Assembly: GCF_013140855.1 (NCBI RefSeq)
Contig: NZ_JABBPG010000004.1
Span: 1 to 64,000, forward strand
Source of the DNA: Pseudoalteromonas caenipelagi
GTDB lineage: Bacteria; Pseudomonadota; Gammaproteobacteria; Enterobacterales; Alteromonadaceae
Length of the DNA: 64,000 nucleotides
Reading direction: 5' to 3'
A model generated the notes under the pieces. The model had not been told where the DNA came from and ran no database searches. It saw only the letters and a list, made by a program, of their open reading frames with translations. Numbering within the stretch: the stretch's first letter is position 1; each line of letters opens with the position of its first letter. Below, one piece after another: positions 23,005 through 32,793 of the stretch. The translations under genes and the position numbers were made by a program.

Positions 23005-23020
23005 ACTGCAATATGTAAAT

Positions 23021-24025
23021 TTACGGGCGAGGAATAAAACCAACCGCGTCATAAACCGCTTTTAAGGTTTGCTCGGCTCTAGCGCTTGCCTTTTCAGCCC
23101 CCTGCTTCATGATGTTATCCAGTAAAGTTTGATCTTCACGGATCACCTTAAAACGCGCTTGAATTGGTTCTATCATCGCAACTACAGCTTCTGCGGTATC
23201 TTTTTTCAAATGCCCATACATTTTATCTGCATATTCAGGTACCAGCTGTTCGATAGAACGCTTAGTTGCAACTGATAGCAAAGTTAACAAATTAGACACG
23301 CCAGGCTTCTCGTTACGATCAAAATAAATGCGCGCTTGTTCATCTGAGTCCGTAACCGCCTTTTTGAGCTTTTTCTCAATTTTTTTCGGCTCATCCAGCA
23401 ACATAATAAATGAATTTGGGTTGTCGTCAGATTTAGACATCTTTTTCAACGGATCTTGTAAACTCATCACACGGGCACCTAACTCAGGAATATAGGGCTC
23501 AGGAATTTTGAAGACATCACCGTATAAATTATTAAAACGCGTTGCGATATCTCTAGTGAGTTCTAGATGTTGCTTTTGATCTTCTCCAACCGGTACTTGA
23601 TCAGCCTGATACAACAAAATATCAGCAGCTTGTAATACTGGATAGGCGAATAAGCCAACATTCACGTTGTTGGCATGTTTAGACGACTTATCCTTAAACT
23701 GCGTCATGCGATTCAATTCACCCATTTGCGCATAGCAATTGAGAACCCACGCTAATTGAGCATGTTCTGGCACTTGCGATTGAACAAATAATGCAGACTT
23801 TTCTGGGTCGATACCACATGCTGTGTACAAAGCAATTCCATCTAGGACACGATCTCGTAATGCTTGTGGGTCTTGTCGTACTGTAATGGCATGCAAGTCA
23901 ACCAACATAAAGAAACTTTCATGATCTTCTTGTAAGTTAAGCCACTGGTTTATGGCACCTACATAATTGCCTATCGTCATACCACCGGTTGGCTGAATGC
24001 CACTTAACACTACTGGTTTAGTCAT
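23021..24025 (-). CDS. trpS: Tryptophanyl-tRNA synthetase
   Basis: 334 residues, a class-I synthetase of the short bacterial type. The HIGH-equivalent is in [17 protein letters not shown] (about 8-24) and the KMSKS loop at about 194-198 in [12 protein letters not shown]. It charges tRNA-Trp. It closes the conserved string damX-dam-rpe-gph-trpS; the gap to gph is 25 bp. A terminator hairpin follows the stop. Confidence 0.97.
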   Translation of the reverse strand: MTKPVVLSGIQPTGGMTIGNYVGAINQWLNLQEDHESFFMLVDLHAITVRQDPQALRDRVLDGIALYTACGIDPEKSALFVQSQVPEHAQLAWVLNCYAQMGELNRMTQFKDKSSKHANNVNVGLFAYPVLQAADILLYQADQVPVGEDQKQHLELTRDIATRFNNLYGDVFKIPEPYIPELGARVMSLQDPLKKMSKSDDNPNSFIMLLDEPKKIEKKLKKAVTDSDEQARIYFDRNEKPGVSNLLTLLSVATKRSIEQLVPEYADKMYGHLKKDTAEAVVAMIEPIQARFKVIREDQTLLDNIMKQGAEKASARAEQTLKAVYDAVGFIPRP

Positions 24026-24050
24026 GATGTTCCTTTATTAAAATATTGTA

Positions 24051-24716
24051 TTATCGCTGAGTTAAAACAGGGATTATATCTAAGAAATTGTCGCAGAGGT
24101 ACTGTGGATTAAATTCTTGCAAATTTACTCCTTGATGATAGCCATAAGTTAAGGCTATTACCTCTATGTTTGCGTTGTGAGCTGCTAAAATATCACTCTT
24201 TGAATCCCCCACCATAATCACTTCTGATGGCTGCAATGCCATACGCTCACACGCTTTAAGTAATGGCTGCGCGGCTGGCTTCTTCTGCCCATCATCGCCA
24301 CAAACAAGCACATCAAAATGCGAGCTGAGCTGTAGTTGTTGCAAAAGAGGCACTGTAAACACTCTATCTTTGTTAGTGATTAGCGCTTTTGAAAAACCAC
24401 TTAAGGCCGCCAAACCTGTTTCCACGTTCGGATATAAGTTTGCGTATTGCCCCGCCAACTGCTCATAGTGACCTTTAAAATTTTTTATGGCAAGGTCAAT
24501 TAAGGTTTGGGGCAACTCAGGGTTTATTTCGCTATCACCACTTAAGCCGCGTTTGACCAGCATATCAATACCGTTTCCAACCCAAGTGCAAACTTGCGCA
24601 TAGCTTACAATAGGAAATGCCACTTCGGTTAGCGTCAAATTGAGTGCTATGTACATATCTTGTGCACTGTTAACAAGCGTGCCATCTAAATCAAATAAAA
24701 TGCCTTTATAGCGCAT
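24051..24716 (-). CDS. gph: Phosphoglycolate phosphatase
   Basis: 221 residues of the HAD superfamily. Motif I FDLDGTLVNS is at about 8-17, motif II in LITNKD (about 112-117), the motif III Lys in GQKKPAAQP, and motif IV VGDSKSDILAA at about 168-178. It removes phosphate from 2-phosphoglycolate, which arises during repair of DNA ends. It follows rpe by three bases and precedes trpS, the usual order. Confidence 0.94.
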   Translation of the reverse strand: MRYKGILFDLDGTLVNSAQDMYIALNLTLTEVAFPIVSYAQVCTWVGNGIDMLVKRGLSGDSEINPELPQTLIDLAIKNFKGHYEQLAGQYANLYPNVETGLAALSGFSKALITNKDRVFTVPLLQQLQLSSHFDVLVCGDDGQKKPAAQPLLKACERMALQPSEVIMVGDSKSDILAAHNANIEVIALTYGYHQGVNLQEFNPQYLCDNFLDIIPVLTQR

Positions 24717-24719
24717 TAC

Positions 24720-25400
24720 TTATTTTACCTTTGCTAATTCTGCACGCATTTGCGTTATTACGGCTTGATAGTCTGGCTGATTAAAAATGGCCGAACCGGC
24801 TACGAACATATCAGCACCAGCTGCTGCAATTTGTGCAATATTGTCAACCTTTACACCACCATCAACTTCTAGACGTATGTTGTAACCGCTTTGATCGATT
24901 AAGGTTCTTACCTGACGTAGTTTATCTAACGTATGAGGAATAAAACTTTGTCCTCCAAAGCCTGGATTAACTGACATTAGCAAAATAACATCTAGCTTAT
25001 CCATAACATGGTCCAAGTAATGCAGTGGTGTAGCTGGGTTAAATACCAAACCAGCTTGACAGCCATTATCTCTAATCAGGCTAATTGTGCGATCAATGTG
25101 CTCACTCGCTTCAGGATGAAAAGTAATGATGTTAGCGCCCGCTTTAGCAAAATCAGGAATAAGCGAATCAACAGGTTTGACCATCAAATGCACATCAATG
25201 GGAGCTGTAATGCCATAGTCACGCAGCGCTTTGCACACCATAGGACCAAACGTGAGATTGGGTACATAATGGTTGTCCATCACATCAAAATGGATCACAT
25301 CAGCGCCCGCGTGAAGTACTTTATCTACATCTTCACCCAAACGGGCTAAATCCGCCGATAAAATAGACGGTGCGATTAAATAGTCTAATTGTTTTTGCAC
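24720..25400 (-). CDS. rpe: Ribulose-phosphate 3-epimerase
   Basis: 226 residues, a TIM barrel. The metal-binding and catalytic residues sit in [18 protein letters not shown] (about 36-53) and DVHLMVKP, with [14 protein letters not shown] at about 141-154 and EVDGGVK near 179. It interconverts ribulose and xylulose 5-phosphates in the pentose phosphate pathway. In E. coli it directly follows dam; here about 660 bp with two plus-strand genes lies between. Confidence 0.97.
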   Translation of the reverse strand: MQKQLDYLIAPSILSADLARLGEDVDKVLHAGADVIHFDVMDNHYVPNLTFGPMVCKALRDYGITAPIDVHLMVKPVDSLIPDFAKAGANIITFHPEASEHIDRTISLIRDNGCQAGLVFNPATPLHYLDHVMDKLDVILLMSVNPGFGGQSFIPHTLDKLRQVRTLIDQSGYNIRLEVDGGVKVDNIAQIAAAGADMFVAGSAIFNQPDYQAVITQMRAELAKVK

Positions 25401-25537
25401 AATAAAAGCCTCTGTTCCTCGGTATTGTCTATGCTACTTTACCGCATTTTAGATTCCCGACACACCATTAAGCGCCCACTAACTTTAACAATTCAAAAAA
25501 ACAACCTACCTGACGCCTATCAACCGTAAATTTCCGT

Positions 25538-25566
25538 TTGTTTTGTGAACAATTGTTGTGTATTAT
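25538..25566 (+). promoter_or_regulatory. Promoter of the small gene pair
   Basis: TTGTTT (25538-25543), a 17-nt spacer and TATTAT (25561-25566) lie 32 bp upstream of the ATG at 25599, whose SD is TGAGGAG. It faces away from rpe and gives the nested plus-strand genes their own start. Confidence 0.5.
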
Positions 25567-25598
25567 TTGATGATAACCGTTAGGTGAGGAGTAACACT

Positions 25599-25895
25599 AT
25601 GCTGGGTCAGCTTAAAACACGGATGCTTGTTCTTAGTGCGATTGTAGTTATGTCGACGGGATTTGTATTCCAAGATGAAGCTACGTTGGCACTTACAAAA
25701 CATGACAATTGTACATGTAAAACCACAGATGGCAGTGCTGCACAATACTGTGAAACTGAAAAGGATATCAATTGGTACTCTTGGTTTATGGGTCAAAGTG
25801 GCAGTGCACAATTTCACTACCTAGACTTATTGGAGCTTTTATTGGGCTCTGACAGACAAAGCGACAGCGGTATTTCATCAAGGCCAGGACTCTAA
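25599..25895 (+). CDS. Small exported or membrane-anchored protein of unknown function
   Basis: 98 residues from an ATG with a strong SD (TGAGGAG, seven bases upstream); an earlier in-frame codon lacks one. Residues about 9-25 (MLVLSAIVVMSTGFVF) are hydrophobic and may be a signal peptide or anchor. Then come three cysteines in CTCKTT and YCETEKD, and a stretch rich in aromatic residues, DINWYSWFMGQSG. No family is recognised. Five bases separate it from the next small gene, so they are probably co-transcribed. Confidence 0.68.
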   Translation: MLGQLKTRMLVLSAIVVMSTGFVFQDEATLALTKHDNCTCKTTDGSAAQYCETEKDINWYSWFMGQSGSAQFHYLDLLELLLGSDRQSDSGISSRPGL

Positions 25896-25900
25896 TCTCC

Positions 25901-26080
25901 GTGACCTTACTTCGCGTACTACAAAGCGTTTTAGCAGCAATGTTTGGCGTGCAGAGCGAGAAGAAGTATCATGATGATTTCAGTAAACCTGCAATCGCTC
26001 CTTACTTGATTGTCGGCATCATCTTAGTTGCGGCGTTAGTCGTTACGCTATCCGCTTTCGTAAACTACTTAGCACAGTAA
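25901..26080 (+). CDS. DUF2970-family small membrane protein
   Basis: 59 residues from a GTG start: an N-terminal LLRVLQSVLAAMFGVQSEKK, a basic and acidic linker, and a C-terminal membrane helix (LIVGIILVAALVVTLSAF). The SVLAAxFGVQS block plus a single C-terminal helix is the plan of DUF2970 proteins, whose function is unknown. It follows the preceding gene by five bases, and its stop overlaps the 3' end of the convergent dam gene by 16 bp. Its SD is weak, so it may rely on coupling. Confidence 0.78.
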   Translation: MTLLRVLQSVLAAMFGVQSEKKYHDDFSKPAIAPYLIVGIILVAALVVTLSAFVNYLAQ

Positions 26081-26916
26081 GGTTTTTGCTTATGGTACAT
26101 AGCCATGAGCTCATTGACTTTGTTTCGTGCGCCCCCTTTGGGACTGATAGTCCGTTTGACCTGAATAACGTCTAAGTTAGCTTGACTATATATTTTTCGA
26201 GTCCATACAGTATCATGATTTGAAATTAATACAGGCGTTTTGTGAACAAATGCCGTTTGCTCAGCTAAGTTTGCTAGGTTCGCCTGATCATCCAAATCAA
26301 AACCTCCTTTAGCATAAGACGTAAACGAAGCGGTTTTACTCAAAGGGACATAAGGAGGATCGCAATACACAACTGCGTTTTCAGGAATTTTGCGAAAGAC
26401 ATCCGTATAACTTTTACAGGTGAACGTGGCCCTTTGCGCCTTGCAGGCAAATGCATACATCTCTTTTTCAGGAAAATATGGTCGCTTATATTTTCCAAAA
26501 GGAACATTGAATATACCCTTTAGATTGTAACGACATAATCCATTGTAACCATGGCGGTTCATGTACAGAAATAAAATAGCGCGCTCGTAAATGTCGACGC
26601 TTTCGTTAAACTGTAAACGATAAGCATAATATGCATCTGGGTGATTGTTCAGCTCAACAAACAGTTTTTTTGCATCGCTTACAAATTCATCAGGTTGGCG
26701 CTTAAGCTCATTGTATAAATTGATCAAATCAGCATTGATATCATTTAAGTAATAATATTTAAAATCAGTATTTAAGAATACTGAACCTGCACCTACAAAC
26801 GGCTCAACTAACGTGTCTGCTTCTTGACTTGCGGTTTTTAACCTACGCGCAATGTCTTCAACCAAACTGTATTTTCCACCTGCCCATTTTAGGAAGGCGC
26901 GAGTCTTTTGTTGCAT
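26065..26916 (-). CDS. dam: DNA adenine methylase (GATC)
   Basis: 283 residues of the D12-class N6-adenine methyltransferases. SAM-binding motif FLKWAGGKYSLVEDI is at about 8-22, and the catalytic DPPY is in VYCDPPYVPLS (about 181-191). The conserved KRTISPKGGARNKVNE is at the end. It methylates GATC for mismatch-repair strand choice and initiation control. It follows damX by 52 bp. Its 3' end overlaps the DUF2970 gene on the other strand. Confidence 0.97.
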   Translation of the reverse strand: MQQKTRAFLKWAGGKYSLVEDIARRLKTASQEADTLVEPFVGAGSVFLNTDFKYYYLNDINADLINLYNELKRQPDEFVSDAKKLFVELNNHPDAYYAYRLQFNESVDIYERAILFLYMNRHGYNGLCRYNLKGIFNVPFGKYKRPYFPEKEMYAFACKAQRATFTCKSYTDVFRKIPENAVVYCDPPYVPLSKTASFTSYAKGGFDLDDQANLANLAEQTAFVHKTPVLISNHDTVWTRKIYSQANLDVIQVKRTISPKGGARNKVNELMAMYHKQKPYCAK

Positions 26917-26968
26917 GCTGATTCTATTTATAAAAAATGTGGGCCGATTTTACACTAAAAGTCTATGA

Positions 26969-28423
26969 TTACCGAGTCGGTAGACTAATTTCTTGTTTTA
27001 TTTTATCAACTTTCTTGAAAAATGGTTGGCCACTTAATATTTGCTCAGACAAAGCTGATTTTGCTTGCTGAGCCTGCTCTAAACTCGAAAATGGCCCCAA
27101 AATGACAATCCACCATATTTGACTACTGCGGTTAGCTCTATAAATTTTTATGTTGTCTAGCCTATGCTGCTCGATAAATTCTCGTGCCACTGCTTTATCT
27201 TTCACCGCTAAAAGCTGAACAGCCCATTCACTGTCTTCACGCGCCATCAACCAGATACCGTCATCTAGCGTTTGTGCATTACCCGCCGAAGGTGCTTTTG
27301 ACCCTTGCTGATCTGATTGAACATTTTTCGGTTGCGTAACAGTCACGGACTGTGGACGCTGCTCTGTTCCTTCAACGAGTTGCTCAGCCAGCGCCTCAGC
27401 GACTATAGGTGCTGCTGTCGTCTCAACTGTGCCAGCCCCCTCTGCGACATCACTGCCGCTTGCCAGCGCCGAGACAATGGCAGCCACATCCTGCTGTTTT
27501 ACGACACTACTTTGTTTGCTGGTTGGTAATTCAGTCTCACTCACAACGGGTTCTTGCGTTTCATTTTCGGCTGTTACAGGCTTAGAAACATCCGCAGTAT
27601 TGACTGTTAAAGGGATGTCGGTTTTTTGCCCATCATTTGCAGCTTGCGTAGCAGTTATGACCGTATCTAGTTGAGTGTTCTCTTCTGGCTCTGGTAATAG
27701 CGCAATTAGCTCCTTTTGATAAATGAATGCAGTCATTAGCATGGCCAAAATAACGGTGAAAAGAACAAGGTGCCAAGATAGCTTTGTTGTTTTTTTAGGT
27801 GCGGCTCGCAAATCGACTTGCTGCTCACTTTGCCACTCAAGTAATACCGCAGGATTTCCGGCACAACCTCGTAAGAAGGTATGAAAAATAGGATCTTCAA
27901 GTGGCGGTAATTGTTTAAAGAACATTTCCATCAAACGGCGAGACTCTGCCATAGATAACGGTTCAATATGAATATCCAAAGCACCTCTTAACATGTTTGG
28001 CGCTTGTGCTGTTACTAATATATAAAGCGTTTCAGGACATTTTTTCGCTAATATTTGTAACTGCTCAATCATCTCATCTGATAAGTGTCGCGCGCCATCT
28101 AACACCCATAAACAAGGGCCACAAGGTGATTGACTATATAGATTATAGAAGTTCTTGCTCAGAGATAGCTGCTGGTCGATTAAAGGGCCTCTAAAGCTAT
28201 GTTGCAATAATTGTGTTGTTAGGTCTGAGTCTTTTGTTGTGGCGGAGAGTTGGATGTAAGCTTTATTGAACTCGGGGTACTTACCAGTAATAAAAGATTC
28301 CGCAATATAGCTTTTGCCTAATCCTGAAGATCCCACTAAACAAATCAGGTTTTGCCCATATTCAAACTGTAATGCGATACGATCCACTAAGGCGGATCGA
28401 CTTGGTAATATTTGCGACTGCAT
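26969..28423 (-). CDS. damX: Cell-division protein DamX (AAA ATPase plus SPOR domain)
   Basis: 484 residues: an N-terminal AAA-like ATPase with Walker A GSSGLGKS (about 31-38) and LWVLDGARHL as Walker B, one membrane helix (about 219-237, HLVLFTVILAMLMTAF), a long low-complexity periplasmic linker rich in V, T, E and A, and a C-terminal SPOR domain (about 395-475) that binds denuded septal peptidoglycan. The E. coli protein has the same neighbours. Its start codon overlaps the aroB stop by one base. Confidence 0.93.
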   Translation of the reverse strand: MQSQILPSRSALVDRIALQFEYGQNLICLVGSSGLGKSYIAESFITGKYPEFNKAYIQLSATTKDSDLTTQLLQHSFRGPLIDQQLSLSKNFYNLYSQSPCGPCLWVLDGARHLSDEMIEQLQILAKKCPETLYILVTAQAPNMLRGALDIHIEPLSMAESRRLMEMFFKQLPPLEDPIFHTFLRGCAGNPAVLLEWQSEQQVDLRAAPKKTTKLSWHLVLFTVILAMLMTAFIYQKELIALLPEPEENTQLDTVITATQAANDGQKTDIPLTVNTADVSKPVTAENETQEPVVSETELPTSKQSSVVKQQDVAAIVSALASGSDVAEGAGTVETTAAPIVAEALAEQLVEGTEQRPQSVTVTQPKNVQSDQQGSKAPSAGNAQTLDDGIWLMAREDSEWAVQLLAVKDKAVAREFIEQHRLDNIKIYRANRSSQIWWIVILGPFSSLEQAQQAKSALSEQILSGQPFFKKVDKIKQEISLPTR

Positions 28424-29493
28424 TAGCGCCCTATCAGCAATCTCACCGTGTCATCTGACACATCATCTACCAATGCACAAGTACCCAATGAAGTTGGTAC
28501 TATAAAACGAATGCGCCCTTTTTTGTTCTTTTTATCTTTTCGCATATGCAACAAGAACTGTTCAGAATTCATCTGTGCTGGCACGTCTGTTGGCAATTGA
28601 TAACTAGCTATTAATGCTTCTATTCTCGTAACTTCTGAGCTAGTCAAAGTATCTCGTAACGAAGCCAGTTTTGCCGCTAATACCATGCCAACTGCAACAG
28701 CTTCACCATGCAACCAGTTGCCGTAACCCATTTGAGCTTCGATAGCATGACCAAAAGTATGCCCTAGATTTAATAATGCTCTTACACCCGCTTCAGTTTC
28801 ATCTTGAGCTACAATTTGCGCTTTAATTTGACAACAACGATGAATAACCTGCATCAGCACATTTTGGTTTAACTCAGTGAGCGCCGTGTGGTTATCTTCT
28901 AAAAATGTCAAAAATGGCTCATCATAAATGAGACCGTATTTTATGACCTCAGCCATCCCAGCTGCAAATTCACGGGCGGGCAAGGAGGATAAACTATTGG
29001 TGTCAATGAATACCGCTTTAGGTTGATAAAAGGCGCCAATCATATTTTTGCCTAACGGATGATTAACGGCCGTTTTACCACCAACCGAAGAGTCGACTTG
29101 CGATAGCAAAGTAGTTGGCATTTGAATAAAAGGTATACCACGTTGATAACACGCAGCAACAAACCCAGTTAAGTCTCCGATAACACCGCCACCAAGGGCG
29201 ATTAAACAAGTATCTCTGCCACAATTATTTTGCAACAAAAAGGCATTGACCTGCTCGAAATATTCAAGGGTTTTGTATTGCTCACCGTCAGGAAGACAAA
29301 AATGTAACGGCTCATAGCCATTAAGCGCATCCAGTAAACTGCCTAGATACAATGGCGCAATAGTATGGTTGGTAATGATGACAGGACGGCATTGACCGAT
29401 GTACTTGGTGAGCCGTCCGGCATCTGCTAGTAAGTTTTGCCCTATATAGATAGGATAGCTGCGCTCGTTTAAATCTACCTTCAACTCAAGCAT
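28423..29493 (-). CDS. aroB: 3-dehydroquinate synthase
   Basis: 356 residues with NAD-binding GGGVIGDLTGFVAACYQRG (about 101-119), DSSVGGKTAVNH (about 135-146) and the zinc-binding NLGHTFGHAIE (about 244-254). It cyclises DAHP to 3-dehydroquinate, the second step of the shikimate pathway. It follows aroK by 23 bp and overlaps damX by one base, the same cluster as in E. coli. Confidence 0.97.
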   Translation of the reverse strand: MLELKVDLNERSYPIYIGQNLLADAGRLTKYIGQCRPVIITNHTIAPLYLGSLLDALNGYEPLHFCLPDGEQYKTLEYFEQVNAFLLQNNCGRDTCLIALGGGVIGDLTGFVAACYQRGIPFIQMPTTLLSQVDSSVGGKTAVNHPLGKNMIGAFYQPKAVFIDTNSLSSLPAREFAAGMAEVIKYGLIYDEPFLTFLEDNHTALTELNQNVLMQVIHRCCQIKAQIVAQDETEAGVRALLNLGHTFGHAIEAQMGYGNWLHGEAVAVGMVLAAKLASLRDTLTSSEVTRIEALIASYQLPTDVPAQMNSEQFLLHMRKDKKNKKGRIRFIVPTSLGTCALVDDVSDDTVRLLIGR

Positions 29494-29516
29494 CTATCCC
29501 TCCTAGGTGGTCAAAA

Positions 29517-30035
29517 TTAAAAATCTAGCTTTTCTATGATTTGATTTGCTACAACCTTTGCACTTTGCTCATCAGTGCGTACTACAAAGTCTGCAACTTC
29601 TTTGTACAGAGGCTCTCGTTCCTCTGCTAAACGCTCTAGTACATCGCGTGGCGCTTCTTCTGTTTGCAACAGAGGACGACGTTTATCACGTTGAGTGCGA
29701 GCAACTTGTTTTTCAATTGGCGTTTCAAGGTAAACAACAATTCCGCGCGCAGACAACTTATTACGCACTTCTTTGCTTACGACAGAACCACCACCCGTTG
29801 CTAAAACTATACCTTGCATTTCTGTAAGGTCCGAAATTACGCCCTCTTCACGCACTCGGAAACCTTCTTCACCCTCAAGATCAAACACCCACGCAATATC
29901 TGCGCCTGTACGGCGTTCAATTTCTTGATCCGAGTCGAAAAATTCAAGGTGTAATTGATCAGCTAGGTGACGACCAATTGTGCTCTTACCAGCCCCCATA
30001 GGGCCTACTAGAAATATATTACGTTTCTCAGCCAT
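29517..30035 (-). CDS. aroK: Shikimate kinase I
   Basis: 172 residues. Walker [18 protein letters not shown] is at about 9-25, the shikimate-binding [14 protein letters not shown] at about 34-47, and GGG at about 79-81 in ATGGGSV. It phosphorylates shikimate. The gene sits between pilQ and aroB, a conserved linkage of the pilus and shikimate genes in gammaproteobacteria. Confidence 0.97.
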   Translation of the reverse strand: MAEKRNIFLVGPMGAGKSTIGRHLADQLHLEFFDSDQEIERRTGADIAWVFDLEGEEGFRVREEGVISDLTEMQGIVLATGGGSVVSKEVRNKLSARGIVVYLETPIEKQVARTQRDKRRPLLQTEEAPRDVLERLAEEREPLYKEVADFVVRTDEQSAKVVANQIIEKLDF

Positions 30036-30197
30036 ATCTTTTTAGTACTAACGAACTCTAAAATTTGAAATAAAACCCCGCCTAACGACCTGGCCCCAAA
30101 ATTAAGGAGGGGATTATCTCAGTAATCCACGAACGATTTCAAGTCAAATAGTATAAAAAGCAACTACAGTACGTAAATTCGTTCAACTATTCACTTA

Positions 30198-32231
30198 TTA
30201 CTGACTGTCAAGCATGATCTTTGGGGTCACGAAAATCAGTAATTCTTTTTTCTCATTTATTTCTCGGGTGTTTCTAAACATCGCACCTAAGTATGGAATG
30301 TCACCTAACAGTGGAATTTTACTTACCGCGCTGGTAATTTCTTGCTGGTATATCCCACCCAAGACAACCGTTTGACCATTATCTACCAAAACTTGCGTCT
30401 GTATTTGCTGAGTATTAATGGCCACCGCAGGACCATTTGGAGTCTGGACATTATCTCCTCGAGTATCCTGCGTAATTACTAAGTCTAATATAATTTTGTT
30501 ATCAGGTGTAATTTGTGGTGTCACTTCCAAACTTAATACTGCTTTTTTGAAGCTAACTGAGGTAGCACCACTAGATGCGGCTTCAACATAGGGTATTTCT
30601 GTACCTTGCTCAATTCTCGCTTTCTTTTGATTGGCTGTGGTGATACTAGGTGTTGCGATAATTTCACCCTTGTTCTCTTGTTCTAGTGCTGAAAGCTCTA
30701 GATCAATCAAAGTACCATCTGCAAGTTTCGCAATATGCATCCCAATTGTACCAGCCGAGGTTCCTGATACTGGCAGATTCACATTTAAACGGTTTGCAAG
30801 ATCTGGAATTTGACCGTTCGATAATTGCTGAGCACCTGTTAAGTTACCTGATATTGCATCAGTACCTTGCTGATCTCCAAACCCCCAGCGCACTCCCAAG
30901 TCTTCTTGAACGTTATCTTTAACGGTCACCATTCGTGACTCAATTCTAACCTGCTTGACCGGTACGTCCAAAGTTTCAACCATTCGCCTGATACTTTCGA
31001 TACTACGCGCACTGTCTTTAATAAGCAGGGTATTAGTACGCTTATCAACTGACACGCTGCCTCGCTCGCTGACGATGCTGTTAATATCTGTTTTTAATAA
31101 ATCGGCAAACTCTTCCGCTTTCGCATAATTAAGTTGAATATATTCACTATAAAGCGGCTCTAATTCCTCAACTTGCTTACGCGCTTGAAGCTCCTTAGCC
31201 TCTCGAGCTGCGAGCTCTTCTGATGGTGCAACCATCAAAATTGAGCCATCCATGCGCTTGTCTAAGCCTTTGATGCGTAAAACAACATCTAATGCTTGGT
31301 CCCAAGGTACACCATCTAAACGTAGCGTAATATTTCCCGCAACTGAGTCGCTGGTAACTAGATTGAAATTGTTAGTATCTGCAATAATTTGCAATACTGA
31401 ACGTACCGGAATATCTTGAAAATTCAGCGTAATTGGCTGTCCTTGGTAATTCCTGCTGATACCAAAGCTTCGTTCTTCATCGTCTTTTTCTACTGTTAGC
31501 GTGAAAATGTTACCAAGCTGCTGATATGTGTATTTAAACGCTTCTTTTGGCTCGATAACCAAGCGGCTTTTGCCATCTTCCCTGAAAGTTTCAACGCGGT
31601 TAACTATTGTGCCAAAGTCCATTACATCTAATTCATATAATAGATCATCAGGGATATCAATATGGTGAAAGTCGGCGTAAATTTTACCACCACGCTCTTG
31701 CACATCTATTGCTGCTTGAGGAGTATTTAAAAACGCAAGTACCTTCGCCTCGCCTTTGTCTCCTCGTCTAAAGTCAATTGATTGAATTTGGTTTTTCTGC
31801 GCTTGTATCGCATCCCCTTCAGCAGAAGGGATCGGGTTGTCAGAAACCTGCAAATAGGCGATATTATTTTTTACAAAGGATTTATAGAGCTTTAATTGCT
31901 CCATATGTACCGTTACTATCACTCCATCATCAGTTAACATGCTTTCAATTGTAGTGATCCCCGCTTTGTTGACTTTAAGTGCTTTGAGACTTTCCTCAAA
32001 TTCAACTTTGGGAAAAAACAATTCTAACCTTGCAGGGTCAGTAAGCGCTTTAACTTGCGGCTCGCCACTTAGCTGCTCGTCAAAAACCAGCTCGAGCTGA
32101 GTCTCCCCATTAGGTACGGGGTTGTAACGCACATCGTATAACATAGGCAACGCTTGAGCCCAGCCTGTTATAGCCAGCAATGTGCTACATATTAAACCTT
32201 TTACGCTCAAACTACTCCAAGCATGGGACAT
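30198..32231 (-). CDS. pilQ: Type IV pilus secretin PilQ
   Basis: 677 residues from an ATG where a clear signal peptide begins (cleavage near TGWAQA). A GTG nine codons upstream, inside the end of pilP, is the alternative. Order: two AMIN domains binding peptidoglycan (about 25-240), a secretin N-terminal STN part (about 265-330), an N1 domain, then the secretin pore (about 420-677) with IPLLGDIPYLGAMFR. It forms the outer-membrane channel for the pilus. It is the last gene of pilMNOPQ. Confidence 0.95.
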   Translation of the reverse strand: MSHAWSSLSVKGLICSTLLAITGWAQALPMLYDVRYNPVPNGETQLELVFDEQLSGEPQVKALTDPARLELFFPKVEFEESLKALKVNKAGITTIESMLTDDGVIVTVHMEQLKLYKSFVKNNIAYLQVSDNPIPSAEGDAIQAQKNQIQSIDFRRGDKGEAKVLAFLNTPQAAIDVQERGGKIYADFHHIDIPDDLLYELDVMDFGTIVNRVETFREDGKSRLVIEPKEAFKYTYQQLGNIFTLTVEKDDEERSFGISRNYQGQPITLNFQDIPVRSVLQIIADTNNFNLVTSDSVAGNITLRLDGVPWDQALDVVLRIKGLDKRMDGSILMVAPSEELAAREAKELQARKQVEELEPLYSEYIQLNYAKAEEFADLLKTDINSIVSERGSVSVDKRTNTLLIKDSARSIESIRRMVETLDVPVKQVRIESRMVTVKDNVQEDLGVRWGFGDQQGTDAISGNLTGAQQLSNGQIPDLANRLNVNLPVSGTSAGTIGMHIAKLADGTLIDLELSALEQENKGEIIATPSITTANQKKARIEQGTEIPYVEAASSGATSVSFKKAVLSLEVTPQITPDNKIILDLVITQDTRGDNVQTPNGPAVAINTQQIQTQVLVDNGQTVVLGGIYQQEITSAVSKIPLLGDIPYLGAMFRNTREINEKKELLIFVTPKIMLDSQ

Positions 32232-32250
32232 ACTTTCACTACCTTTGTTG

Positions 32251-32793
32251 TTATTCACTCACACCACTCCCTTGCGCTTCTCGGATCTCGACTCTTGATA
32301 GCCGTTCTTTCCAACAGCCACTGCCATCAGGGATTAATTCTAATAATTCAATATATCCTGGTTGTACATTAATAACTTCACCATGATAAAGACCCATATA
32401 CTGGCCTCTTTTTATTTTATATAGACCTTGATCAGATGCTTTAATCAGCGCCCATGTTACGTTTTGGGTTGCAATTGTCCCTTTCATCGAAAGCGTATCT
32501 ATTGGATATTTTTCGAGTGGATCTCTTGCTCTATCAGGGTCAGGGTGCAAACAATTTTGCACCTGAATCATTTTACTCTCTATCACTTCAGGCTCCGGCG
32601 CCACAAAGGGGCTTCTTAAATTATGGGCCGTGTAAGCAAAATGCGTAAAGTCTCGCATTTGCGGAACCGGTTCAACTTGCGGTGTCGCACTTGCCTGAAT
32701 TTGATCAATAAACTCTTTTTGCTCTGCTGTATTATCGTTACACCCAAACAGCACACTTAAGACAAGCATCAAATATGCGTTATGTTTTGTCAT
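32251..32793 (-). CDS. pilP: Type IV pilus lipoprotein PilP
   Basis: 180 residues with a lipoprotein signal ending in the lipobox LFGC (Cys about 18). A linker follows and then the small beta-domain with the conserved DPLEKYPIDTLSMKGTI (about 91-107) and RGQYMGLYHGEV. PilP links the PilN-PilO inner-membrane pair to PilQ. Its start overlaps the pilO stop by four bases, and its own 3' end overlaps the possible GTG start of pilQ. Confidence 0.93.
   Translation of the reverse strand: MTKHNAYLMLVLSVLFGCNDNTAEQKEFIDQIQASATPQVEPVPQMRDFTHFAYTAHNLRSPFVAPEPEVIESKMIQVQNCLHPDPDRARDPLEKYPIDTLSMKGTIATQNVTWALIKASDQGLYKIKRGQYMGLYHGEVINVQPGYIELLELIPDGSGCWKERLSRVEIREAQGSGVSE

Noticed and set aside
25563-25817. 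An 84-codon minus-strand open frame opposite the small exported protein.
   Set aside because: The plus-strand frame has a strong SD, a hydrophobic N-terminus and a co-oriented DUF2970 partner; the minus frame has none of these.
30071-30115. A GC-rich stretch between aroK and pilQ that might be a terminator on the minus strand.
   Set aside because: CCCC and GGGG tracts can pair, but the stem is loose and no unique fold is convincing, although TTTTA follows.
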